Shown piece by piece: positions 1-6,714 of a stretch of DNA of 10,650 bases. The translations under genes were made by a program, and so were the position numbers. A model generated the notes under the pieces. That model did not search any database. It had not been told where the DNA came from and saw only the letters and a program-made list of their open reading frames with translations. How positions within the stretch are numbered: position 1 is the stretch's first letter; each line of letters opens with the position of its first letter. Origin of the DNA: Pavlovales sp. CCMP2436 (Eukaryota; Haptophyta; Pavlovophyceae; Pavlovales). Location: the NCBI GenBank assembly GCA_026770615.1, contig MU631504.1, positions 169,898 through 180,547 of the forward strand, read 5' to 3'.

Positions 1-72
1 GCGTGTAGAGTGCGGTTGCGAGGTGTTAGGGGGTGGCAACAGGAAAAAAAAGGAGAAAATACACACACTCAC

Positions 73-532
73 CTCGCCAGCGCCAAGCGCCGTGTACTCG
101 CGCTGGAGCGCCTCGCAGCGGTGCGTCGGTGCGTAGCTGTAGGGGAGGGGTTAGGGGGGGGGGGCTTGGGGTTGGGGTTAGGAGGGTGTGTGCGTGTGGG
201 GGGGGGTGGGTAAGGGGGAGACGATTGCGAAAAGTGCGAAGAGGGAAGATTGCTTCTTCGCATTGCCTGTACGCAAACGGCTCGACGTTCTCCTCGCGCA
301 TCTCCTGCACCTTGGCAAGCCGCTGCGCGAACACGTTCTCCTGCGTCTCGCTCAGCATACCCTCGCCGGACGCCTTCGTGCGCGTCGCCTGCTCGTTCGC
401 GGCGGCGTGCATCCGCCTGAAGCCCCCCGCGCGCTGGAGCGGCAGCGCGCGCCCCGCGACCGGCAGGATCGCGCGTAGATGGCCGCGCACGTGGGCAAGC
501 GCCGCGATCATATGGAGTAGCGCGAAGCCCAT
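73..532 (-). CDS. Lysyl-tRNA synthetase, N-terminal exons (partial)
   Basis: Class II lysyl-tRNA synthetase charges tRNA-Lys with lysine; only its N-terminal end is here. Exon 1 runs from an ATG at 532 down to 273 and exon 2 from 136 to 73. They are joined by a GT-AG intron that splits an Ala codon. The joined segment reads RLAKVQEMREENVEPFAY then APTHRCEALQREYTALGAGE. This matches the family pattern (RLxKxEELRxxGxxPYAY, then a TH...LQ...Y..L..GE stretch) just before the OB-fold anticodon-binding domain. Exon 2 ends at a strong GTGAGT donor and the rest lies beyond the left edge. The first 40 or so residues (MGFALLHMIAALAHVRG, then an Arg/Ala-rich stretch) look like an organelle presequence, which is inference. 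Other in-frame ATGs at 511, 412 and 358 could be the start. Identity is fairly secure; the start is not. Confidence 0.72.
137..272 (-). other. Intron of the lysyl-tRNA synthetase gene
   Basis: Minus-strand intron of 136 nt with donor GTACAG at 272 and acceptor CCCCTACAG ending at 137. The last 60 or so bases are almost pure pyrimidine, with runs of C and CCCTAA/CCCCAA-like blocks. The opposite strand is therefore a run of G tracts with G-quadruplex potential. Removing the intron joins the two synthetase exons in frame. A second intron begins at 72 and leaves the window. Confidence 0.65.
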
Positions 533-621
533 GTGTGTCGCCCGCCGTCCACGCGGCGCAACACCGATGCCCAATGTGATAATACGGTAGCCCGCGCACG
601 TGGGGAGGGTCTTCTTTAAGT

Positions 622-867
622 GTGGGCAACATAGACCCGATCATAGACCCGATCCTCGCCCTCCTCGCGGAGTTCGCGAGGTCCGTGGGTGCGTTTGCGC
701 GTACCGAGGTGGGAGACATCTTTGGCTCGGTGCTCGCCGCCAACCCAGCGGCCTACCACCTCTACTACGGCGGAGTCGGCCGGCGACTCGGGCCGAAGGT
801 CGACTTTTGGGGTGGGCGTGCAGATCCGCGGCTATTCGAACTCAAGACCCGCGCGGGGTCCAAGTAG
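622..867 (+). pseudogene. Truncated copy of an uncharacterised mobile-element ORF (copy A)
   Basis: Positions 647-849 are nearly identical to 4521-4740, apart from two indels and a few substitutions. The shared protein segment includes LLAEFARSVGAFARTEVGD, then FGSVLAANPAAYHLYYGG, and ends in DPRLFELKT. Relative to the other copy this one lacks 18 bp in frame (the residues YAEYDH) but keeps the frame the other copy has lost. After ELKT the similarity stops and the frame ends within four codons, so this is a 3'-truncated fragment. A small duplication of agacccgatc lies at its left border. It sits just upstream of the lysyl-tRNA synthetase gene on the opposite strand. The family is not recognised by name; see the longer copy at 4400-5266. 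Confidence 0.6.
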
Positions 868-1149
868 TCGCAGAGGGACGTCGCAGAGGAGGCGTTTGAG
901 CCACTCTGCACGGGCGGGGCCGATCAGATGATTAGATGTGCCATGAACTCTTACTGTATAGCATAAGAGTTCAGGGCTCAGTTCGAAAACATTTTGAAAG
1001 TTTGGCGCTGCTCCGAAGTAGGCCAATGTCAAGGGGCTCCCTGTGGGTCGAACTCCGATTTAATGGCGCAATTCCGCACTGGGGAGGGGGAAAAGTTGTG
1101 GGAGGGACGAAGAAGTAGACATTGGTCACCACTGTGCGCTAAGTATCGA
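868..1149. other. Intergenic stretch, no gene seen
   Basis: No reading frame here looks coding by codon use. The only structure seen is a hairpin at 944-973 with a 10-bp perfect stem (tgaactctta / taagagttca) and a 10-nt loop. The doubled gtcgcagagg near 868-890 is a short direct repeat. Confidence 0.4.
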
Positions 1150-1318
1150 TACAGGGGATCGCAGGCATTAAAAACGGCGCTTTTTGAGGCTGAGGCTGAG
1201 TTTCTTAGCAAATTACATACAAACAATGCTTACATTTGTTTAAATTGCATACAAACAATGCAAAAAAGAGGCTCAGTTTCATAACACGACGGTTTCTTGA
1301 TGCCCACGATCCCCTGTA
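1150..1318. mobile_element. MITE with TA target duplication
   Basis: The ends are inverted repeats: TACAGGGGATCG at 1150-1161 and its complement at 1307-1318. Weaker inverted similarity continues inward for about 30 bp (GGCATYAA and an A-rich stretch). Each end is bounded by TA, the target duplication typical of Tc1/mariner elements, so the core would be 1152-1316 (165 bp). The interior is AT-rich, has no ORF, and holds a 20-bp near-exact direct repeat (aaattRcatacaaacaatgc at 1210-1229 and 1242-1261). A non-autonomous element is the simplest reading. No transposase is present in the window to pair with it. Confidence 0.6.
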
Positions 1319-1463
1319 GCTGATGTCGAATAGAGTCCTTCTCGACGGTCGGAGCCCACATCGTGTGCCTCTCAGGTGCCTCTAGGGTCGGCAACATACT
1401 TCGTGTAACTAATATTTCCGATTCTCAGCGTTCGGAAGCGAAAAGAAAGTCATGGTTCCCAAA

Positions 1464-1570
1464 GTGGTGCCGCGGAGTTGTTGCAGATTCGTGAATGGGG
1501 CACTGCCCTATTCACGAATCTGCAACAAACCGTCTCATTCACGAATCTGCAACAAACTCCGCGGCACCAC
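1464..1570. repeat. Nested inverted repeat with a third internal copy
   Basis: The arm at 1464-1495 is complementary, with one base missing, to 1538-1570 (outer stem of 32 bp, ending in gtggtgccgcgg). A third copy of the inner 20 bases (ttcacgaatctgcaacaaac) lies at 1511-1530. The left arm can therefore pair with either right copy. The inner hairpin has a 22-bp stem (1480-1501 with 1505-1526, one G-T) and a 3-nt loop. No ORF runs through it and clear target duplications are missing. It could be a MITE or a recombination-derived palindrome. Confidence 0.65.
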
Positions 1571-1597
1571 CTCCGGTCGCTGAGTTGCTCCGGGTGA

Positions 1598-1708
1598 TTT
1601 TCGCTGGACGTTTTCGAATTTCCCCCCGAATTGGCCACTAACTCGGATTTTGACCCCTGGGTGCCAGACGTGAACGAGGTGGTCATCGATTCGGCGCTCG
1701 TCTGGTAA
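1598..1708 (+). pseudogene. Possible coding remnant, 36 codons
   Basis: An open stretch after a TGA at 1595-1597 runs to TAA at 1706-1708. It reads protein-like (LDVFEFPPELATNSDFDPW, ending VVIDSALVW), with acidic and hydrophobic alternation. It has no ATG. Codon third positions are only moderately GC-rich. I do not recognise a family, and the call could be chance. From here to 1929 no other gene is seen. Confidence 0.18.
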
Positions 1709-1929
1709 CTAGTCATGATTTATGAACACTTGCTTTTTCAGATACGGCGGGCGGGTGATCAGACGGTGGCAGGTAGTGTAGTAGCCGGTGCCGTGTTTGG
1801 TGGACGCTCAGATGGGGCTCGGACTCGAGCTGCGCGATCCCGCAGTTAAGTTAAATCGATGGGCGCGTTGGAGGCCGAGCAGCTGGCGCCGCCGCTGAGC
1901 GGAACCTCGATCGCGCACGGCGACTCGAG

Positions 1930-2997
1930 CTAGTAATCGGAGACCTCCGCGTCGTCCTCCTGATCGAGCCAACCCTCGTACCCTCGTACACCGCCGTTGC
2001 CACCGCCGTGTTGGTGGCAGGGGAGTACTCCGGCGGTGCCCAGCGGCAGTTGGCGGTGGTGCCCGCGCGCGCGTTGCGGTCGCGGATCTGCTTCATGTGG
2101 CCACCGATGAACGCCGTGTAGAGCTCGCCCGCGCCGGAGACGTGCGCGAGGTCGATCGGCCAGGTGACGTCGGCTCCGGTGTCGGCGCTCGATGCATTTA
2201 CTGCACGGCGGGGGCCGGGGGGAGCGGAGAGGTAGGGAGGTCTAGGCGGTGGTGCCCTCGAGGGCAGGTCCTGTGGGGGGGGGACATGGGGTCGCGCGCG
2301 CACCCGTGCCGACGCAGTAGATTTTCATGCCGGCGATCTCCGAGTCGGTGGCGAGAACCTTCATGTACTGCGCGCCGGCGAAATCTAGCGGGTTGTCCTC
2401 CGTGTAGCCATAAGATGCGAGCTCGGCGGCCGTGTGCGGCTGGTTCTAGAAATTCGACGCGTGGATTACCTTATAGGCCTGATGAGGAAGGCAATGGGGA
2501 AAGGGGCGCGTCGACTGCGCGGCGCGAGCGAGGGGATGCAAGCGGCGAGCGAGGCGTACCGGCATGGTTTTGTCGATGCGAACGACGAAGAACCACTTGC
2601 AGTCGCCCCACATCCCGCTCTTGATCAGCTTACCAGCCCGCGCGAACGGCACCGTGATCACGCTTGACATGAAGCAGCTCGAGAACCATCGGCCGGGGGC
2701 GGCACACGGCCAGAGCTCGTGGTTCTTGCCCGCGCACTGGAACACGTCGAGCGAGAGCGCGTAAGAGTAGAAAGGTCGGCCGTCGAGCAACGCCGCGCCG
2801 GCGGTGAAGCCTGGCGTCACGCTCGCGAAACTGGCCACTGGTCCGAGGCGAGCGCGGTAGGGCGGTGAGTAGCCGTTCCCCGCCGCAGCCGCCGCGAGCA
2901 CCGCATGCGCCTCGTCGCCCTGCCGCGCCTCCTCCACGAGGAACGCCACGAGCTTCTTGTTCACGGCCTCTGCCCGCGCCGCTGTCGCCGCGGCGGT
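1930..2997 (-). pseudogene. Unknown-family gene, three 3' exons, frameshifted at the end
   Basis: Three minus-strand exons fit GT-AG rules and phase: 2997-2560 (146 codons), 2445-2304 and 2200-1930. Introns are 114 and 103 nt. The exon at 2445 opens immediately after an in-frame TAG that is the acceptor itself, and codon third positions are strongly G/C. The protein includes LDVFQCAGKNHELWPCAAPG, SGMWGDCKWFFVVRIDKTMP, NQPHTAAELASYGYTEDNPL and a tail with WLDQEDDAEVSDY. No family is recognised; there is no clear membrane segment. In the last exon ccctcgta is doubled (1973-1988), shifting the frame before that acidic tail; without the extra 8 bp the frame ends exactly at TAG 1932-1930. As it stands, the frame continues into an Arg/Ser-rich stretch stopping near 1851. 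The 5' exons are not seen: the upstream acceptor at 2998 faces AT-rich repeats, so the gene may be 5'-truncated. Confidence 0.6.
1973..1988. repeat. 8-bp tandem duplication causing a frameshift
   Basis: The unit ccctcgta occurs twice in direct succession inside the last exon of the minus-strand gene at 1930-2997. One copy keeps the frame into a short acidic C-terminus; two copies do not. Replication slippage or a mobile-element excision footprint are both possible origins. Confidence 0.75.
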
Positions 2998-3000
2998 CTG

Positions 3001-3340
3001 TAGTATAAAGGCCCACCGATATACAAACGTGACATTGTTTAAGGTAAAAGGTCCACCGTCATCAGCTATAACACAAAAAGGCTTCCGCCGCGAGACGACG
3101 TAATCATAATAAAAAGGCCTGCGACGTATAAAATGTACGTACAATTTTACGAATAAAATTCAAATTTACGAATAAATGTATAGCTTCACCAGCAACTCCG
3201 GGAGATGAGCAGTGGAGCGAGCAGCCCACTAGAGGCAAAGCGATCAGCGTACTATTGTACCGCCCTAATTTGTTATCATTTTATCAGTAACTTACTACTT
3301 AGTTATCAGGAGGGGTACACTGGCGCCGGCCGCCCGCCTG
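3001..3340. repeat. AT-rich repetitive insert between two minus-strand genes
   Basis: GC content drops sharply here. Four degenerate copies of an aaaaaggcyycaccg-like unit start near 3007, 3046, 3075 and 3111 at uneven spacing of 30 to 40 bp. A near-identical pair tttacgaataaa lies at about 3146-3175. The left border is the splice acceptor CTTTATACTACAG of the gene at 1930-2997, so the block is either intronic or an insertion that replaced the 5' exons. Positions 3200-3340 show nothing further. No gene is seen. Confidence 0.4.
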
Positions 3341-3350
3341 AAGCGTGCTG

Positions 3351-3662
3351 CTAGCAGTTAAACGCGGCATCAGCTGGCGCCGCGCCATACTCGTCCGCGC
3401 CGCCGTCCGCTCCCGCAGCCGCGGCCTCCTCCCACGCCGCGGCGAAGGTCTTGCAGCTCTGCTTGTGCACGGGCCACATGCGTCGGACGCACTCGGCGCC
3501 GCAGAACTTGGCGGTGAGGCACTTCGAGCACGCCCTGAGCTTCCGCGTCTTGCCGCAGCCGACACAGCACGCCTTGACGACGTCGGGCTCGTGCGCGTAC
3601 TTGCTGAGCGAAGCGAGTGCCTCGAGACGGCTCAGCGGAGGGCGCCACGCCAGGCAGAGGGA
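3351..3662 (-). CDS. MYND-type zinc finger, C-terminal exon
   Basis: The exon encodes a complete MYND finger, a zinc-binding protein-interaction domain. The eight ligands follow the family spacing: CVGC, CSKC, FCGAEC and HKQSC, that is C-x2-C-x8-C-x2-C-x5-C-x3-C-x7-H-x3-C. It is preceded by LEALASLSKYAHEPDVVKAC and followed by an Ala/Gly/Asp-rich tail ending DAAFNC and TAG at 3353-3351. MYND domains usually occur with SET, ankyrin or other modules, so most of the protein should lie upstream. The open frame continues to an ATG at 3836, but residues 1-57 of that reading are translated ATCCGTTCG repeat (NGYERIR-type peptides) and are not native. The native exon therefore starts near 3660, possibly at an acceptor in the pyrimidine-rich stretch there. 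The domain call is strong; full gene structure is unknown. Confidence 0.75.
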   Translation of the reverse strand, partial: SLCLAWRPPLSRLEALASLSKYAHEPDVVKACCVGCGKTRKLRACSKCLTAKFCGAECVRRMWPVHKQSCKTFAAAWEEAAAAGADGGADEYGAAPADAAFNC

Positions 3663-4076
3663 ACGGTTCGGATCCGTTCGTGTCCGTTCGGGTATCCGTT
3701 CGTATCCGTTTGTATGCGTTGGAGTAACGGATACTTGGTTCCAGCCTCTAATCCGTTCGTATCCGTTCTTCGTCCGTTCGATCCGTTCGCGAACGGATAT
3801 TAACGGAAAATCAAAGCATAAAAATCCGTTCGGCATCCGTTCGTGTCCATTCGGTGTCCGTTCGGTGTCCGTTCGGTATCCGTGCGATCATGATCGCACG
3901 AAATCTGCTGCACGGATCCTTGCGATGATCGCACGGATTTCGTATCCGTTCGGTATTCGTTCGTATCCGTTAGTCCTCCGTAAAATTAGTGCTTTCATTA
4001 GTTTTAAGAAAATTATAAGGAGGACGAACGGATACGAACGGATACGAACGGATACCGAACGGATACCGGACGGACA
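3663..4076. repeat. ATCCGTTCG decamer array in inverted halves (copy 1)
   Basis: From 3663 to about 3980 the plus strand carries around twenty copies of a 10-bp unit close to GTATCCGTTC, often varied at one or two positions. From about 4021 to 4076 the same unit runs in the opposite direction (gaacggatac). Between them is an AT-rich core whose edges pair (cgttagtcctcc with ggaggacgaacg). Interspersed are cgtgcgatca blocks, including a perfect 20-bp palindrome at 3881-3900. The layout of subterminal repeats in inverted orientation around a core suggests a non-autonomous DNA transposon or foldback element. The left edge meets the MYND exon. Confidence 0.65.
3881..3900. repeat. Perfect 20-bp palindrome
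   Basis: The sequence cgtgcgatcatgatcgcacg equals its own reverse complement. A version with one changed base recurs at 4372-4391, and a partial one near 3926-3936. It is a recurring component of the decamer array element and could be a protein-binding site or merely a foldback end. Confidence 0.7.
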
Positions 4077-4255
4077 AATCTGTGCGAATCCATGCGGATG
4101 CGCACTGCGAGGGTTTTGGAGCCTCTGGTGGCATTTCTATTCACCCCTATTCACATATAGTTTCGCATTCTTGCACAGATAAGAAATGGAGCGGATCAGC
4201 TAGTACTGATGTGATCGATCTAGTCGCTCGCTGGACGCCGAACGTAAATGGACGA

Positions 4256-4400
4256 GACGAACGGATACGAATGGATCCGTTCTTCCTCTTTAAAAGTAAT
4301 ACGTTTATAAATTTTAAGGAAATGGCACGGATACGAACGAAAACCGACTCCGTTCGTATCCGTTCGGTATCCGTGCGATCATGAACGCACGGATTTCGCA
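4256..4400. repeat. ATCCGTTCG decamer array (copy 2)
   Basis: A shorter relative of the array at 3663-4076. It has gacgaacggatac at the left, a homologous AT-rich core (about 4282-4322, sharing ttttaagraaat with the other core), decamers in both orientations, and the near-palindrome at 4372-4391. The divergence between cores suggests separate insertions. Its right edge at about 4396 abuts the mobile-element ORF remnant. The 180 bp between the two arrays (4077-4255) hold no recognisable gene. Confidence 0.55.
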
Positions 4401-5266
4401 AAGATCTGCGTCCTCCTGATCTACGGCTCTTCGGCCACCTCATCGACGCGTTCGGAGACAACCTCGTTGCAGCCACAGGCGCAGGCGTCACCGGCGGCCA
4501 CATCGCCAAGCTCCGGCACGACCCGATCCTCGCCCTCCTCGCGGAGTTCGCGAGGTCCGTGGGTGCGTTTGCGCGTACCGAAGTTGGAGACATCTTTGGC
4601 TCGGTGCTCGCCGCCAACCCAGCGGCCTACCACCTCTACTACGGCGGAGTCGGCCAGCGACTCCGCCGAAGGTCGACTTTTACGCCGAGTACGACCACTG
4701 GGGTGGTCGTGCAGATCCGCGGCTATTCGAACTCAAGACCATCGCGTTCTGCCCTACTCGGTACAAGGACACCGACGGGCAGTACCCGCAGGGCGCGGTG
4801 GGCAGGTGCGCCGACGCGCTACCTGGCGAACGCATCAAGGAACTCATGAAGCTCGACCGCGACTTCTTCCACACACCAGCCGGGCAGACTGAACCAATGG
4901 AGGCCCGCGCGTTGACCTTCTGCACCCCAGGCGGCGACCCGTTCACTGCTCTCGCAGTTGGCGTCGTTGGGGAGTTTTCGGTCGGCTTGGAAACGCTGGT
5001 CGCCGACTTCGCCAGCATGGGCGCACGCGCACTGCGAGGGCGCACGGGAGCTCCCTCCGAACAGCTCGCCCGCACCACCCTCCTGTGGAAGATCTGTATG
5101 TGCGCCTTGCGTGGACACGCAAAGGTCATCATAGCGCGCGCGTATAGAGAACATCGGTGGCGGCGGCGCGGCACACGGTGGCGCAGACGACGACGGCACC
5201 GAGGAGTGGGCTGAGGGCGTATACCACCAGCGACAAGAGACGCGGTCGTGGCATGAAGCCGCGTAG
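4400..5266 (+). pseudogene. Uncharacterised mobile-element ORF, longer copy B, two frameshifts
   Basis: The frame opens by about 4400 (RPPDLRLFGHLIDAFGDN), with no start codon left of it. A one-base loss near 4664, evident from copy A at 647-849, shifts it. The next frame gives DPRLFELKTIAFCPTRYKDT, then a conserved-looking block (GAVGRCADALPGERI, LDRDFFHTPAGQTEP, VGVVGEFSVGLETL, GHAKVIIARAY). A second shift near 5135-5150 leads to a tail EEWAEGVYHQRQETRSWHEA and TAG at 5264-5266. The layout of charged ExK after D, then a basic tract and a G-x-x-GEFS motif, resembles ORFs I recall as widespread in algal repeat elements; I cannot name the family. The D...ExK of DPRLFELK could be a PD-(D/E)xK-type nuclease signature, which is inference. 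The 5' end is cut by the decamer array. Confidence 0.5.
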
Positions 5267-5600
5267 GCCCGCCATCTGGGCTTCACTGACTGATTTCGTC
5301 GGCCGTGCACATCAGATTTGCTGACTGCTGCTGCCTGTCTTCCTCTTAAGTAAGTCGTAGTCTAAAAAAAGTAAATGTGTGCCTCAGGAGGCTTACTAGG
5401 GGTATCACCGTCAGCCGATGAGCCCCAGATAGAGGTATCACCGTCAGCCGACCGGGGTAGGGAGTAGTGGACTTGCTTTTAGTCTTATACATTCATTAAT
5501 AACTAATTATTTTTATGTATTATCGGCCCCGCATTCAGATTTACTCTGTGACCCCGACGGCACAAGGCGGGCTCCGGCCGTCGACTGTTGAGGAGCGCTC
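5267..5600. other. Intergenic stretch with an 18-bp direct repeat
   Basis: No coding frame is supported. The sequence ggtatcaccgtcagccga occurs at 5401-5418 and again at 5434-5451, each after an aGGcTtacta- or agaTag-type flank. A short hairpin gcctc-ag-gaggc lies at 5381-5392 just before the first copy. Positions 5475-5525 are AT-rich. This may be the edge of an unrecognised element. Confidence 0.4.
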
Positions 5601-5829
5601 TATAAGTTCGACGACAGTTGTCGACACGTAGCGCGCAGCCCCTGAACGAACACTGTCCACTTCTTCGTCCCGTCCACAGCTTTCCCCTGAATTCGAAATT
5701 CGGCCCATTGGCCAGCCTCCGAACCGTTCATGCGGTGAGCACTGGGCAGGCAGGCTCGAGCTGGCGGGCGGCTACTTTGTTCGCACATTGGGACCCCATG
5801 TGCCTGTAACGGAGCTTGGAACCGGTGTT

Positions 5830-6126
5830 CTAGTGCAGGCACTGCGACAGCACGTTGACAGGCCTCGGGGCCTTTGTCAGGACCCAGGCGCAACTGCCGG
5901 AGGACACATGAACGGCGAGCGAAGGCTGGGCTCCCATCATGGGGGTGACGGGAGCATTCGTCTCCCATCGCCCCCATGCAGCGGAGCACCAAGCGCTGTA
6001 GATGAGCGTGGACCGGATCTGCGCCGCGACAGACAGGGTGGTGCTCACGTGCGCACTCGCATGGCCTGTTTGGCAAAGTAGGATTTGGTGCCTGGCAACG
6101 AAGCTACACGACGGGTGCGCCGCCAC
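5830..6126 (-). CDS. Unrecognised ORF, possibly part of a degraded gene
   Basis: From an ATG at 6126 to TAG near 5830, 98 codons. The part after residue 27 (STTLSVAAQIRSTLIYSAW onward, ending VNVLSQCLH) has mostly G/C third positions, better than any plus-strand frame over the same bases. It contains no transmembrane or catalytic motif I can name. Further down the same strand, in another frame, positions about 5600-5720 read protein-like (QWAEFRIQGKAVDGTKKW), again without a known family. The two could be pieces of one frameshifted gene. Confidence is low; neither frame has a recognisable homologue by eye. Confidence 0.25.
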   Translation of the reverse strand: MAAHPSCSFVARHQILLCQTGHASAHVSTTLSVAAQIRSTLIYSAWCSAAWGRWETNAPVTPMMGAQPSLAVHVSSGSCAWVLTKAPRPVNVLSQCLH

Positions 6127-6216
6127 GGGGCCGGCCTTGACCCAGGAATACGAACAGGGCCCGGCACGGAACCGGCTCCCGTTACCACGCCGTTTAGAAC
6201 GTCTTGTGCTGGTGAG

Positions 6217-6540
6217 TCAGGGTGGTAGTTCCCGGCGAGTTGGCGTGATGCGATCATCACACGCCGGAGCCGAGCTCGGTCTGAGCGCGGTTGGCTTTGA
6301 GTCGGGGAAGCCAATCTCGTGGGTGCGAACGGCTGCGTCGTAGGCGTCTCTAACCTTGTCGCGCGTGGACTTGGCGGGCAGGGACGCGAGCAGCTTATTC
6401 ATCTTGCCCGCGCGGGCGCGGCCTTCGGCAAGATACGGGTTGTCGGCAGGCGTCAACTTGCTGGCAGCGGCCGCAGCGAGGGCGGCCCCGACGCCCACGA
6501 GCCCGAGCGCGATGCGCCGGGGGCCAAGGCCGGAGATCAT
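6217..6540 (-). CDS. Small protein with N-terminal hydrophobic segment
   Basis: An ATG at 6540 opens a 107-codon frame. Residues 1-9 are MISGLGPRR and residues 10-27 (IALGLVGVGAALAAAAAS) are a hydrophobic Ala/Gly/Val helix, which fits a signal anchor or mitochondrial presequence. Then comes a charged helical region (ADNPYLAEGRARAGKMNKLL, ASLPAKSTRDKVRDAYDAAV). Codon third positions are overwhelmingly G/C through about residue 80 (HEIGFP) and less so after, so the last 25 codons may be intron read-through; a GTGTGA donor candidate lies near 6270. No family is recognised. It is divergently arranged with the plus-strand gene starting at 6715, with 174 bp between them. Confidence 0.5.
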   Translation of the reverse strand: MISGLGPRRIALGLVGVGAALAAAAASKLTPADNPYLAEGRARAGKMNKLLASLPAKSTRDKVRDAYDAAVRTHEIGFPDSKPTALRPSSAPACDDRITPTRRELPP

Positions 6541-6714
6541 TTGCCGGAGCAGGCGAGCACCACAGGCGGCTCCTTCGACCCTACTCTACCTACAGAACGT
6601 GACCAGCAGGCGAGCGCCCCCCAGGCGGGGCTCGCTGGGACGGCGAGCTCCTTCGTGCCGACGGCGACCGACGCACGTGCGTGTCTGGTCGACCTCCGCA
6701 CGTAGGAGCACGCT

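Noticed and set aside
142..190. Interstitial telomere
   Set aside because: The G-rich tract is irregular and sits exactly where an intron acceptor pyrimidine tract is needed.
26..574. Single 182-codon minus-strand gene
   Set aside because: Only the part before 273 is synthetase-like; the rest translates the C-rich intron into Pro/Thr/Leu repeats, and the first codon is TTG.
69..743. 224-codon minus-strand frame, and its twin at 4147-4617
   Set aside because: Both share the same N-terminus because they are antisense to the duplicated mobile-element segment.
2304..2445. Lipid acyltransferase (PDAT/LCAT-type) assignment for the 1930-2997 gene
   Set aside because: MKIYCVGT slightly recalls a PDAT segment, but no lipase Ser motif or other conserved block is present.
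3663..4400. CRISPR array
   Set aside because: Units are about 10 bp, contiguous without spacers and occur in both orientations.
4099..5040. Shared 14-mer gcgcactgcgaggg at about 4099 and 5027
   Set aside because: The match is short and GC-rich with no extension, compatible with chance.
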